Source of the DNA: Vespa crabro
Lineage: Eukaryota > Arthropoda > Insecta > Hymenoptera > Vespidae
Assembly: GCF_910589235.1 (NCBI RefSeq)
Contig: NC_060960.1
Coordinates: forward strand, 2,831,839 to 2,895,838
DNA length: 64,000 nt
Reading direction: 5' to 3'
The notes under the pieces were generated by a model, which did no database searches, was not told where the DNA came from, and was given only the letters and a program-made list of their open reading frames with translations. Both the position numbers and the translations under genes were made by a program. Positions 11,042-23,650 of the stretch are shown here, one piece after another. How positions within the stretch are numbered: the stretch's first letter is position 1; each line of letters opens with the position of its first letter.

Positions 11042-11086
<45 letters not shown>
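11016..11086. repeat. (GA)n tract
   Basis: Long GA repeat with a pure core of about 34 bp. Confidence 0.96.
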
Positions 11087-11091
<5 letters not shown>

Positions 11092-11273
11092 GGACGATTA
11101 ACAGATCGATTCAACGTTTAAAGTCCGAGAGCTTTAAACCCGGTCAGCCATTTGACGATTTAAAAGATCGAGGACTTAGAGCTAGCCGTAAGAAAATCTC
11201 GAGCTTTTCTTGTGATTATAAACGCAACGAAGGTTTCGAAGCTTTTACGTTAAGTCAAAAGAAATGACGAAAA

Positions 11274-11335
11274 GAAAGAGAGAGAGAGAGAGAGAGAGGG
11301 GGAGAGGGAGAGGGAGGGAGGGAGAAGAGAAAGTA
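11274..11335 (+). repeat. (GA)n grading into G-quadruplex motif
   Basis: The GA repeat passes into G-runs. GGG triplets at 11306-11308, 11312-11314, 11316-11318 and 11320-11322 have 1-3 nt loops and fit a canonical G4 on the plus strand. Confidence 0.85.
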
Positions 11336-11999
11336 GTAGTAAAAGCAAACATGAAAAAATAGCTCACGATGAGAAAGATACAAGTCGAGATTCTCTCTCT
11401 TTCTATTTCTCTCTCTCTATTTATCTCTCTCTATCTCTTTTTTGCTCTTTCTCTTTCTTTTTATCGTTTTTTGAAGGCAAGAGGACCGATGTAGGGATAT
11501 TTCGAATCGGCGTGCCAATGTAACAACGGTTGGTGATTTTAGCGACATGCATGGAATGTTTCAAAGCGGAAACTAACGAGCCTCCTCTCTCGATGATCAC
11601 TTCTCTTTTACAGTTTCATCGATCGCTTTTGGTTCTATTTTTTTCTTTTTCTCTTTTTTCCTTCTCTTTCTATCCATCTCTTAGTGCTCTTTATAAAACG
11701 CTTACAACTCTGTGTATCCATATTTTAACGATAGCTATTATCCTACGTATGTATATAGATCGATTTGATTTGTTAAATATATCGAAAGGTTAATCAATAG
11801 CTTTAAAATTAGATTTATGAAACCCTTGTGTCAAATTTGACACATTTCGAATTTTATTCTCAAACTTACGTCATAAATATTATTTTGTTAACAATTTATA
11901 TTAATTTTGATTGATTTAACAATATGAACTAATGTTATAATGAAAGAAAAAATAAAAATGAACAACATTTTAATTAGAACTGTTACTGCCCGCGACTCG
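11336..11999. other. Non-coding stretch with an 18-bp palindrome
   Basis: Short CT-rich parts lie at 11392-11460. The palindrome TGTGTCAAATTTGACACA lies at 11827-11844. No gene is recognised. Confidence 0.6.
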
Positions 12000-12412
12000 T
12001 TACGTCAGATATCCGGGTACTCGATAAAATATCTAGGTAAATAAAAAATATCCGGGTATGTTTTACAAGAGTAGATAATCTATCCGGATGTTAACCGGAT
12101 ATTTACAATGTTTCCGATAATCCATATTTTTTCTTTTAAATAACAAAACTATAAAACAATTAATTATTTTACGATTAGATATATTTATTTTAATATAAAA
12201 ATACGAATAAATCAATATTCTCAGGTAATAGACAGTTAGCTTGGTTTTAAACTAAAAATATTTTCAAGCATTTATAATCAAGTAAAGTGAATGGTGTGAT
12301 CCTTAATAAAATATATTTGTAAATTTATCAGATTTGTATTATTAATTTTTCCGAATATCTTTACTTGAGTATTCGGATACCCGGAATAACCGGTCTTTGT
12401 CAGTATTTGGCC
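12000..12412. mobile_element. Decayed element with CCGGGTA subterminal repeats (hAT-like?)
   Basis: TATCCGGGTA-type motifs cluster at about 12010-12020, 12050-12060 and 12081-12100. The inverted form GGATACCCGG lies at about 12375-12385, with AACCGG beside it. The left block TATCCGGGTACTCG and the reverse complement of the right block (ATTCCGGGTATCCGAATACTC) are similar in inverted orientation. The interior is about 270 bp of AT-rich DNA with no transposase. Motif clusters like this are common in non-autonomous hAT-type elements, but I cannot fix the ends or a target-site duplication. Confidence 0.4.
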
Positions 12413-12560
12413 TAATTTTTTATTTTCTTTTTATTTTCTAAACTTTTATTTTCTTTTTTGTTTTACTCTTTCGAACATCGAATATCATAGTATTCATAGT
12501 AGTAGTTTTCTTTTATTGTTAGAAAATGATGTATGTATTTAGCGATTGCTCATCTATATA

Positions 12561-12642
<82 letters not shown>
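12561..12642. repeat. (ATT)27 microsatellite
   Basis: Pure ATT triplet repeat, about 82 bp. Confidence 0.98.
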
Positions 12643-12644
<2 letters not shown>

Positions 12645-13815
12645 ATATTTCAAGTGTTAAACGTACACGTTGAAATGCCTATAAAATCTTTACGATTACA
12701 TCTGTTTCGTTTCTAATCTCGTTAGATAAAACAAAAAGTATAAAAAAAGGTTTGATCCTTCGGTCGCAACATATATTTATATAGAATTTATTTGATGATA
12801 AATAATATATTGTATCGTATTTACACTTTATTATATTTTAATTCTTCGCTGTACCAATATTAATTTGATCAATGAAGAATATTATTAATCATGACGTTGA
12901 TATAATTTTAACATTAATTTTATTTACGTGACATCGTTATGTCGGAGAAAAGTTATATTATAAAAGTTTATTTTATATTTTTTTATAAAAAAAGGATAAT
13001 TACAGACGATAATATATTGTATACCTATAACATTCTATGTCGTTTGCAATTAAAACTAGGGGGAAATAATAAAATGCAGATCCATGCTCTCGAACTTCAA
13101 ATGTTCCTTTAAAGATGAGATTAAAGGAACGTCTTTTCGATTTTGAGCAAGCTCGACGGTATTTTGCATGCCCATAAAATATTCTGTCCACGGGCAACAG
13201 TTACGCGACGGGAAAAGCGAAGGGATTTAATGAAATCTAATGAAAGAAGGCGTTCGGTATTACGTCAGCGTAGGTTCGATCGTTGAGGAAACTGAGCCGC
13301 TAGTAGTGCCGACAGTATTATAGTACATTGAAATTTCCTCGACTACGAGAAATTTTAGCACGGTAAATTGGTTCAATTCGAATGTTCTCGCAAATCCATA
13401 GGGGAACTATGTATTTTTAGGAAAAAGATATTTCCAATATATATATAGAATTTCATTAATTTAGTTAGAAAGATCTAATAATAAATTTATTAAAATCATT
13501 TACGATATAATTTATCCTTTTTAAATGGAAAAACTTGATTAATTTCGAGTTTCGACGTCGTTAAGTAAAATAACATGTAGGTGTTGTATAAAAAATTCGA
13601 GGTAAGAGTTCTTCGAAGTTAACACGTAGGAGTCCACTTTTCTGTCATCGTCTCAAGGCACGTAATCGCGAAATCAATTATCAAGCTCCTACCGAGACTC
13701 GACAATACACATATGGACGTGAACCGATCGATGAGGAATCTCGATTGATCTCGAGAGCTGGAGCATCATCAAGATTTTCAAGAACCTATCGTACGTGGAT
13801 GCTAGGCCTCATTTG

Positions 13816-13817
<2 letters not shown>
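12643..13817. other. Non-coding stretch
   Basis: The first half is AT-rich. Positions 13060-13400 and 13600-13800 are more balanced and free of simple repeats. No coding exon or RNA gene is recognised. Confidence 0.5.

Positions 13818-13871
<54 letters not shown>
13818..13871. repeat. (CT)27 microsatellite
   Basis: Pure CT repeat. About 200 bp further on lies a GA tract of the opposite orientation (14073), so the two could pair in a transcript. Confidence 0.97.
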
Positions 13872-13875
<4 letters not shown>

Positions 13876-14069
13876 CCTACTTTCTCACTTTAAGAGAATA
13901 TTTCGTCGCATAAATTATGAGAAAATTATATTCTCCTGATGCAAGAAGTTCCTCTTTGACCTGATGAAGCAAGAAACATCTTGGTTCGATTCTCGCGTTT
14001 AGTTAGAATGGATTTTGCTTAACGATGATAGACTGAACAAGTTAAAGTGATAGAGTGAACAAGAGAGAA

Positions 14070-14072
<3 letters not shown>

Positions 14073-14122
<50 letters not shown>

Positions 14123-14134
14123 AAGAGATAGAGA
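14073..14134. repeat. (GA)n tract
   Basis: GA repeat with a pure core of about 38 bp, then GAAA and GATA interruptions. Confidence 0.96.
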
Positions 14135-14863
14135 TGACAGATAGAAGGTTTGGGCCAGTTTGAAGCAGGAGACAGCTCTATCTTTGCCGCAAAATCGAGC
14201 CGTTTGAGGGTCTCCATTTCGTTGGAGTCCCTCAGGCAAAGCCACATAATGACCGGGCGGCGTTACACGCGTTAGAACAACCGACATTAACGGAGACAGA
14301 GCTAACCAGCTTTGAAACGTATTAACCCACATTCTCCTCGGCTTCTCTCCTAATTTCCTTCCCCTTCTCTATTTCTTTTAGTTGCAATATTTCTAGAATT
14401 TATTTTTCAACGATTGAAATGATTGACGTTCACGTCACACTTGACTCTTATCGTAGAACGCACGAAAGCAGTTTAAAGTCTCTTCGATATCGATGATTTA
14501 TTATTCCGCTTTGTTGTGGTAGTAACATTTTTCTCGAATACAAATACCGAATATCTAATTCGTTAATTACAATTCGACTTGTTGTAAAATTTTTTTAAGT
14601 AGAACGACGAGTTGTTTCTATCAGTTTTCATTACTATAAAAGGGCAGTATATAAATTGAGATTTCAGAAGGGAAGGATTCTCATTTTTTGTCGCTTTTAT
14701 AAATTTACGTACGTACACGAAACAGAACATTTTTTAATAAATTACGAAAAGTATTTGCTATAATTAATAATTAATTTGTTTATTGCTCGATTAATTTTTT
14801 TAGTCACCTAAAATATAGCCAATCCTTTATACCTTGTCGATGAAAGGCAAGATATTTTTTATG

Positions 14864-14998
14864 CTCCTTATAATAGGCAATGTATTATATATAATTGTAA
14901 TACTTTTTATCTATCATGCGAGGCTTGAAAAAGTTTCTTACTGATAGATGGCGTTCGCAAGCAACATTATCGACATAGTAGGAAGTATTGCCTATCTT
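14864..14998. mobile_element. Decayed inverted-repeat element, weak
   Basis: Left CTCCTTATAATAGGCAATGT faces right ATTGCCTATCTTCAAG, giving an inverted ATAGGCAAT/ATTGCCTAT pair about 110 bp apart. The left end resembles the end of the hairpin element at 35435-35510 (CCTTTATGATAGGCAACA). It may be a fragment of the same small family. Confidence 0.3.
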
Positions 14999-14999
14999 C

Positions 15000-17900
15000 A
15001 AGCGCAATTTTTATAATCCCATAAATGATTTATTCAATATTTCAATTAATTTTTTTAGATATTTATACATCAAACTTTCTCGTTATTTTTACGGGATATT
15101 TAAATTTTTTAAATGAAATTCTCGACGTCGGGTTTATTAGCTTTCCAATGAAAACCAAAAGGCGTTATTTTTTATTTTTTTTCTCTTATATATATATAAT
15201 TTCTTTTTTTTTTTTTTTCTTATCGCCACGAACTAAAAATGCAGGAAAACCTGTGAACTATGTTGCACCGTTAGCTGTGTAGTTCTCGCACTTAGGCGCG
15301 CATTTATGGGACTCGTGCAACCACGTCGTTTCACTCGACTAATTTCAAACGAATTTTTATAAAGCATACGAGAATGGCTGGCAGAGCAATGCCGCAGGAA
15401 ACGTGAGAATAAGTTGCGAAGAGGGGAGGGCGCGAAAAAAAAATAGTAAGAGAAGAGGAGGACCTGTGGTTGCGCGAAGGAGTGGCAGTGATGGTTGAAG
15501 AGGAGAGGTAGAGAGACAAAGGAGACAAACTTTTCTATCTATCGTGAAAACTTCGAAGAGCTGAATTATCTTTCGTCTCTCATCGCTCTTTTCCCTTTTC
15601 TCTCGACGTTAAATAATTCGAAAACGAAGAGACAAATGCCTTCATTTTTCCCATTGACACTTTTAAAATATATTTCAATATTATGCATGTCGAATATATA
15701 AGAACTTAAAAAAAAAAATTTAATAAATGTAGGAACATAATTTATAACATATTTTTATTAACTTGTATTACCATTAATATTACTGTTGTATATTTCTTAT
15801 CCTATGTCATTCTGAACATATTTGGTTATCTTTATTAGTCATTTATACCTAAAGTTACGATTTAGTTACATTATTTAGTTATAATGAAAAATTAATCGAA
15901 CGTCTTCAATTAGTTTTTATAATGTCTTTTCTCGAATTTTTATTTAAACGAATTAATCTACTTTTTTTTTTCAAGGAAAAAGTGATAAGAAAATACTTAT
16001 AAGAAAATTATTAATGTATTGCGACAAAATTTCCTTCCGTTAATCTCATATTTCAATCGATCATTATTCATATAACGTTTTTAAAACTCGTTCACATTAG
16101 TCGACTATCATACTTGTTTTTGCGACTATCGAATTGTTTAGCGAATTGGACGATATCACGGTATCAGATCGTAACTTTTTTTTTTTCTTTTTTTAACGTC
16201 TGGTCGACGAACACGAAGCGGAAATAATTCGTCGATTGTGAAAACAAATAGCAGTTAGTTTCGGCACCTGACGCCTACTACTCGCCGATACGTTCTGTCC
16301 TCTTTTGTTATCGACTTTTCTTGCATGTTGTGCGAAAGAGAAAGAGAAATAGAATGGGAGTAGAAAGAGAGAAACAAAGAGAGAGAAAGAGAGAAAGAAA
16401 AAGGAAGAAATAAAGAAAGAGGAAGCGTCCATATAATTTACGTCCCTAGCTAGACTAAACTCGCGTGTCTGTTGGTAGAGGGAGGAAGCTAAAGAGAGAC
16501 AACCCTATATATCTTTGAGAGAAAACGAATGGTACACGCACTCCGTTGAACGAAGTTCTTTTTTCTCATGAGAACGAAGAGAAGTATCGTTGTCGTTGAG
16601 GCCATTGACTTGTCCAAACAATTATCGGTAAAATATACATGCTTTAATTTTATCGGCACTTCTTTTTCTTACCTCTCTCTTTTATTTTTTCTTTTTCTTT
16701 TTCGTCTTCTTTTTCTTTCTTTCTTTCTTTTTTTTTTCTTTTTTTTTTTTTTTACAGAAAAAATATTATTGTATCGAATTGGAATTATCATTGATACGTT
16801 CAATTCGTTTCGAGGTGAAATTTTTGTTATTTTCTATTCCATCTACTTGATTCTTTTTTTACTTTTATTATTTTTCTTTTCCTTTTCTGCGTTTTTCTTT
16901 TTCTTTCTCCGATATCACAGGAAGAATATTATTAGAATTGTAACGTCAGTGGATTTTTATTTTCGAACGAGGACGACGAGAACGATGAAATTACAGGACG
17001 AACGTGCGTCCTCTTTTTTCGAATCCCGAGGGCATTTTCATGAGGATTTAGATGAACGAAGAGAACGAGAGAAACACACACACATACATACAAGCATATA
17101 TATATATATATGTATATGTCGAAAGATCTTTTTACTGTGGTAAAGAATGAAATAAAATACAAAAAAAGAGAGAGAGAGAAAGAGAGAGGAGGGAAAAATA
17201 AAAAAGATGACAACAAAAAGAAAGAAAAGATCGAGCACAGAAGTGGCTACTAGGTGGACATTGCAGTTGTCAGCATCCGGCTCGTTGTTGTGAAATCCAC
17301 GTTTTAACCGAGGCGTTTAATTAAGAGTACTATCTTAACGCGGTGAACGACCGCGTATTTTTTCCTTCTTGTATGACAGCCACCAACATTCATTTCGATT
17401 TCAACGTTTGTTCTCAAAGCTAAATTCCCTTTCTCCTCACTATCTTCGTTCTCGAAAAGTCAAGAGGAAAATCAAGTGGACGGTATGTATAATCCTTGTG
17501 GATGTGATCAACGAGCGACGAATACGTTTGATAACTTATTTTACCCGTTTGTATCTTTTTCTTTCTCTTTCTTTTTCTTTCTTTTTTTTTCCTTTTTCCT
17601 TTTTTGAATGTAAAAAAAAAAAAAGGAAGAAAGAAAACGGAAGAGAAATGAACGAATTTGCGATATATCCATGATACAGAAAATTTTTGGGGAAAATTGT
17701 TTGTTTTTCTAAATAAAAAAAAAAAAAAGAAAAAAAAAAAAGAAAGAAAAAAATTTCTTTCTTTCATTTGGAAGAATGAAAAATAAATGTTATATATTAA
17801 AACGCATTAAACTTTGTTGTTGTACTTAGAAACATTTTGTGATCCTTGAATTTCGTCTATGAACAGTCCTTTTCGACTTTGAAAGAGCAGGATTAATCGC

Positions 17901-18840
17901 TTGCCAGGCACATCCAACTCGTTTCTCGAAAAACCGATGACGTCCCTGAGAGAGAGAGAGAGAGAGAGAAAAAGAGAGAAAAGAATAATTCTTTTCTTAT
18001 TTTTTTTTTGTTTCTTCCTTTTTCCCTTTTTCTTCTTCTACTTCCTCTCTTTTCCAGTTTTCTTCTCGAACGAATTCTCTTTTTCGTTCTTTATCTGTGA
18101 TATGCACTAATTCAAGAGAGGCATCGTCGTCGCATTTTTACGAAAAATTAAAATTAATACTCTTTCTCTCTCTCTCTCGTTTCGTGGTTTTTACTATAAT
18201 TTCTTTCTTTCATTTTCTCATATTTAAAAAAAAAAGATATCTTTGTTAGACACACGAATTGAAATTCTCGAATAGGTGAAGCTCGATGATACGCTTGTAC
18301 AATTAAAACGATCCATTTCGGTCGGCTCTTCGGGAGTATTTGCACGGTCAATATATGTATACTCCCTCCGTTGAAATAATATTTAACGGTTGGAATAATA
18401 CAGAACGGATAAATGAATGGATGAACCATTTTCGTATGTGTATATATGCATGTGTCATATAGATATCAAATAGGAAACTATGTAACATAAACTTTATTAT
18501 AATCTAAAGTAAACTTGTACATGATGTATATACAAATATACTTATATACATACATATGTATGTTCGTGTGTGTGTGTGTGTATGTGTCTGTATCTATTAT
18601 ATTTACACACTTACTTATTTACAGATTCTATACAGATTATATGTAATTGATCAATATTAAATTACATTATTCGGATTAATTTGATTAACGGGTTTCATCA
18701 TATCATAATGAGATTTATCGTACGTTGATATATACGTATTTCGATTACTTACATGTTACTCGTATATACTTACATATTTATACAAATACACACACACACA
18801 TACACACACGTGTGTGTGTATACACATATCTTAATAGACG
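15000..18840. other. Long non-coding region rich in T/C and A runs
   Basis: Homopolymer-like T/C tracts lie at 15170-15225, 16660-16760, 17560-17610 and 17995-18080. A-rich tracts lie at 17610-17640 and 17715-17755. Smaller GA patches lie at 16335-16425, 17165-17195 and 17949-17970, and a CA/GT patch at 18785-18820. The island at 16440-16640 is less AT-rich and ends near a possible donor (ATCGGTAAAA), with no further support. No gene is recognised. Confidence 0.5.
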
Positions 18841-18872
18841 AACGTCGACAAATTTTCCAACGATTTCGAACG

Positions 18873-19094
18873 ATGTTCCGAGCACCTACGGGATCCCCAA
18901 GTAAATTTGCGCGTGCGCCTAACGTCGCGATTCGTGATCCCTTCGATTATGTCAATAACGCCGAGAGACCTCCTGTTCTCATGCCACCTCTGAAATCCTT
19001 CCCTTGTTACGTACTATCGATATTATGGGAAGATGCTCGATTAGAAGGCATGGATTATCTCACTCGAGTTGACGATAATGAGCCAAGAAAATAG
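18873..19094 (+). CDS. Doubtful 73-aa open frame in a stop-poor island
   Basis: From ATG at 18873 the frame encodes MFRAPTGSPSKFARAPNV and continues without low complexity to a TAG ending at 19094. Unlike most open frames in this window it is not built from a microsatellite. Overlapping frames on both strands (about 19060-19280) are also open, so this is a stop-poor, more GC-balanced island of about 400 bp. I recognise no domain, signal peptide or membrane helix. It may be a small protein, a UTR or a conserved non-coding element. Confidence 0.15.
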   Translation: MFRAPTGSPSKFARAPNVAIRDPFDYVNNAERPPVLMPPLKSFPCYVLSILWEDARLEGMDYLTRVDDNEPRK

Positions 19095-19279
19095 AAGGGG
19101 GAGTGTTCTTACTTCTATTCGATCTAACAAGACGTATTATATCGTGCTGAACTATCTCTCTAAGGTGGTCAGAAGTTCGTTTTGTTATACAAGAGTGCCT
19201 GGGAAACTCGTGTTTGCTTGCTCTGACGAGAGTAATTTGCGTGTTTGCGATAAAAGGGTCCAATGGATGCTACTATAGT

Positions 19280-20627
19280 CTATAGATTATCTCTGTGTAC
19301 TTAAGAGAAGCAGATTCGTTTTCGACTACACGATAAAAACCCGCTATCACTATGTTTTCTTAAATTTTTCCAAAGGAAAATGCTTTTTCTTTTCTCTTAA
19401 TTTTTTCTTTTTTTTTCTATGATCTATCAAGTGATCTGAAATCGTGAGAAGTATTGTTAAGAATAAAAATAATGTTTTCTCGTTGATATTTATTCATAAT
19501 GATTAACGTATATATTCTGTGTGAATAAATCTTAATAATTTTTTATTGAATATTTTCTTTTCTCTTCTCTTTTCTATTTTTTATTAAACTTTATAATTTC
19601 ATTTCAAGAAGAAGATAATGGAATAGAGAGTAAAATGTATAAAAGTGTAAAATACATTATTTTTAAAAATTGTAAACATTTATTTCTTATAATTTTAATC
19701 TAATAATAAACAATGATATTTGTACATTTATTTACATATCTTTTTTTTATTAATTAAAAAAAGAAGATAATATATTATGGTAAAATTTCATTCGCAATAG
19801 TTTCATTCGTAAATTAATCTTTTTTTTTTTACAAGAGATAGCTTTCAAGAATTAAGTGTACAAGGAAATCTCTTATAAATACGGCTTAATCATACTATTT
19901 TATATGGAATTTGTGTTTAGTGAGCAAACCCAGAATTAATGTATATATAACAAATGTATTCCATCTTGGTTTATGTATTATGAGTATAACGATTGTCCGT
20001 GCTCTTTAAATCGTGTTAGATGAAAATTATGTTAAAAGAGGATATTACGCAAATTCTTTTTTATTGTAATAGGTATATTAAAACATTGTTCTTAGAATAT
20101 AACGTTGAAAATGTTGTAACTTTAGAAATATTGTTTATAGTTTTTATAAAACATTATAAATATCTGGGACAAATAACAATTTTCTTAAAATTTCTAAAAA
20201 AACAAAAGTAGAAATGATAAATTGATATTAGTTTATTAATTTGAGATATTTCAAGATAAAATTGATCATTCAGAAACGGAAAAGTTACTTTTGAAATAAA
20301 AATAAATATCAAGAATATTGAAAAGATTTATTTAAAAACTACACCTATGATTATGGAACAACACGATTACGTAATATTCCTGTTCCCGCGTTCACCTACG
20401 CTATTTCACAGAAGATAAAGCTCTCGTATGAGACGTTTCGAATTCGATAACTTGAATCATTAAAACAACAAGTTATACCAGAAATGCTATTAGTATCGTT
20501 CGCTCAACATTACAGAATTCTGGGACAGAAGATCTACAAACTTGTTGCTCGATGAAGGGGGAATGTGTACATTTAATCGTATGTGTAAACATTTCTATTC
20601 GTCATATCTCTTTCCTTTATATATTTA
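19280..20627. other. Non-coding AT-rich stretch
   Basis: No repeat structure or gene recognised apart from short A/T runs. Confidence 0.5.
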
Positions 20628-20666
20628 TATATATATATATATATATGTATGTATAAATATTCATGT

Positions 20667-20712
<46 letters not shown>
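20628..20712. repeat. (TA)n compound with TATG units
   Basis: Two TA tracts are separated by about 30 bp that contain GTATGTATAAAT. The second tract ends in GTATG units. Confidence 0.95.
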
Positions 20713-21545
20713 GTATAAGTCAATGAAAAGAAACAGATGAATGAACACGTTACGAATAAAAATTCACGTTACATTCGAGTGAGAAAACTTCGATAAAATC
20801 ATCTCAGCACAAAATATTCTTTAACTATTCTTTCTTTCTTTTACACACATATATATCGGTCGATTTAAAGAAAAAAGAAAGAAAAAAAAACAATAAAAAA
20901 GTGAAAATAAAAATAAAAATAAAAATAAAAAAGAAATATTACAATGGTAAGAGTAATATGGCCAAGGGCGTTACAGAGTAAGCGAAAGGACCTCAGGGCT
21001 CGATCAGAGTTTGAATTCAGGTTTTTCCTTCTTGTGGCTGGCGAAAGGTGGTCACTTAGAGTGTGGTTAGAAGCTCCTACGGAATATCGAGTTCAAGCCT
21101 TTTCCATTGACCCATGGGAAAAATCCATCGAAATGGAAAGGGTCTCGCTGAGAAATACGAAGAAGAAGAAGAAAAAGAAAAAGAAAAAGAAGAGAGAGAA
21201 AATGAGAGGGAAAGAGAGAGAGAGAGAGAGAGAGAAACAGGATCTGAACTCAATTTGTCGGGCATGTTGCTTCTGGAAGGATCCCTTCGGAGGATTCGAT
21301 AGATCCCTACGATCTTTTAAAAGTCCTGCCTTCATGGTTCGCACTGTTCACCTATCTAGGCAAATAGTTAGTCGCCAGCTAGACTATTTTTCCACATCAG
21401 CATGCGAAATTTTTCTACAGAATCATCGTAACTTATTTTCTCTTCGAAGATTTTATTTTATTTTATAGATCGTAAATGTCTATTATTAAATTTGTTTAAA
21501 TCATTACGACGTTCCTCTTTTATTTATTAGAATGTTTTCTTATTC

Positions 21546-21548
<3 letters not shown>
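20713..21548. other. Mixed stretch with GA tract inside an open frame
   Basis: Purine-rich sequence at 21160-21238 is AAG-rich and then (GA)n. A 174-codon plus-strand frame (20944-21468) spans it. The flanking parts are not obviously low-complexity, but the Lys/Arg/Glu middle is microsatellite and I recognise no domain, so I do not call a gene. Confidence 0.5.

Positions 21549-21608
<60 letters not shown>
21549..21608. repeat. (TA)30 microsatellite
   Basis: Pure TA repeat of 60 bp. Confidence 0.98.
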
Positions 21609-21612
<4 letters not shown>

Positions 21613-22086
21613 TATCAGAAATTTACTTTTTTTTTTTGTAACAAGAAAACTTCTCGTTTAATCGAAACGTTTAAAATAATTCTACTTTTTGCGATTGAAC
21701 AAACTATTCTATTCTAACGATCTATTCTATTTCGGATCACAGTTGTGTTACCTCTTTTCTATCTTAATTACTTTTCAAAATGTTTCGTATTTCCTTGAAC
21801 GCAAGTGTTTGTAAAAGGGATAGAGAGAGAAAAAAAATCAGGTCGCTAGAAATTGGTAGTTACTTCTTAGAGGTCATTATTTGTCCACTCTTCTAACTTT
21901 ACACGAACGTTCGTCTATGTATTTAGCTGGACAATAATGCTGACTCTACACGAGAGGTGTTACCATTTGCCATTCTTTCAAGGAGTTCTGTGGGTGTAAC
22001 TTGAATCCTGTCTTAAATTACGAAGCAAACGTTATAGCCCTTCTGGATGCCATTATATCAAATTATTGTCTGATATCTTAAAAATG

Positions 22087-22089
<3 letters not shown>
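21609..22089. other. Non-coding stretch
   Basis: Nothing recognised. Confidence 0.5.
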
Positions 22090-22123
<34 letters not shown>

Positions 22124-22166
22124 AAGAGAAATAAGAAAAAGAGAGAGAGAGAGAGGAGAAAGAGAG
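22090..22166. repeat. (GA)n tract
   Basis: GA repeat broken by ATAAAG and AAAAA. Confidence 0.95.
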
Positions 22167-22310
22167 TAAAAGAAAATAAGGAAAAGAAAATGTTAAATTT
22201 ACATGCATGGTCGATTCTATTTCGTTTCTTAACTTTTGTAAAAATCAGATAAATTGTTGAAAAATTATTAACTATAAAATATAATGTCATGTAACTTGTA
22301 AGTCACATAT

Positions 22311-22312
<2 letters not shown>

Positions 22313-22367
<55 letters not shown>
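22313..22367. repeat. (CT)27 microsatellite
   Basis: Pure CT repeat about 150 bp after a GA tract, so another opposed pair. Confidence 0.97.
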
Positions 22368-22371
<4 letters not shown>

Positions 22372-22964
22372 CTCTCTACCTATCTCTTTTTCTCTCTCAT
22401 TTATGTGTATTTTTAAAGTTTTAACTCTTCAGTTTAGTTAGCTAATAGTTTTAACAGTTTTAACTCTGTTAACTTATATTCGGAAGTTAATGTTTGGTAA
22501 ATATAAGTTCTATTGATTATAGTACAGTTATATAAGTATACTATAAATTTTATATTATATTATTTTTGTTTGGATATCATGGAAAATAATTGAGTTATAT
22601 TAGATTTATTTTATTTACAGAATCGGGAATTATAACCTCTGTAACGCCTCTGTAACTTCGTAATTACACATATTTCATTTATATGAAATTTTTTAAGATC
22701 TTATTTCAGTTTCTTTTTCTTTCTTTTTTACTTAAAAAAATAAATTCTTTTATAATTCATATTAGAAGAATATATATTTGTCTCGATTACAAGTTTTATA
22801 TTTTCTATGATTTTCAAACTTCTGAGGGATTTCAAATTTTATATGGTTTTTTTTTAAACAGAAAAATGACTTCGATTATAGATAATTAAATCAAGATCTT
22901 TGAAAATTTACAAGATTTTACAAATGTAAATGTTAAGTAATGAGATTGAAATGGATTTTTTAAG

Positions 22965-22968
<4 letters not shown>
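22368..22968. other. Non-coding AT-rich stretch
   Basis: Short local repeats of 'agttttaac' type occur around 22415-22460. No gene is recognised. Confidence 0.5.
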
Positions 22969-22995
<27 letters not shown>

Positions 22996-23013
22996 CCTCT
23001 CTCTTTTTCTTTT
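22969..23013. repeat. (CT)n tract
   Basis: CT repeat with TTT and CCC breaks. Confidence 0.94.
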
Positions 23014-23220
23014 CTCCTTACTGTTTTTAAAATGTAATTGAAGTTTTCAAAATTCCTTTGGATTCATATCGCCTTGAACTCATATCATTTTAACGGGGGT
23101 ATTAACTTATCGTAATCATTATCGCGAGTTAGAGAATGGGACATTACGCGAAAGAATCCGATCGCAATTAATCGTAAAGGATCGACCGAGAAAGACCGAG
23201 ATAATAAAAGGATGCTCTAT

Positions 23221-23225
23221 CTCTT

Positions 23226-23265
<40 letters not shown>

Positions 23266-23287
23266 CCTCCCTCTCTCTCTCTCTTTC
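23221..23287. repeat. (CT)n tract
   Basis: CT repeat with one CCCCC break. Confidence 0.95.
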
Positions 23288-23577
23288 CATCGACATCTCG
23301 TTATCTCGTTTGTTCATCGAGCCAGCCTTTTCGATAGGCGGCCGATGTCTTTGGGGAGTAGAGTGCAGATTAGCTTGGTCGAGAAGATTTAGAGAGCACT
23401 CTAACGATTGTGAGCATGAAGTGGCCGAACGTGATGAGAAAATAGAGAGGATGGTAGGAGGGAGAAGAACTTGAACTGTAGAAATGCGGAAGCACGATTA
23501 CGATGGACTAAAGAAATTGTTTTCTTCGATTCTTTTGAGATGAATAGAAAGAGAAAACGAGAGGAAAGGACAGAAAG

Positions 23578-23592
23578 AATGAGTGAGTGAGT

Positions 23593-23642
<50 letters not shown>

Positions 23643-23650
23643 GAGAGAAA
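23578..23650. repeat. (GAGT)n then (GA)n
   Basis: GAGT tetramers at about 23578-23597 pass into pure GA to about 23640. It opposes the CT tract about 300 bp before. Confidence 0.95.

Noticed and set aside
13818..14134. MITE with CT/GA ends
   Set aside because: The inverted ends are only microsatellite; the sequence beside them shows no inverted match.
20944..21468. 174-codon plus-strand frame with Lys/Arg/Glu centre
   Set aside because: The centre is AAG and GA microsatellite. The flanks match no family I know, and there is no splice or polyA context.
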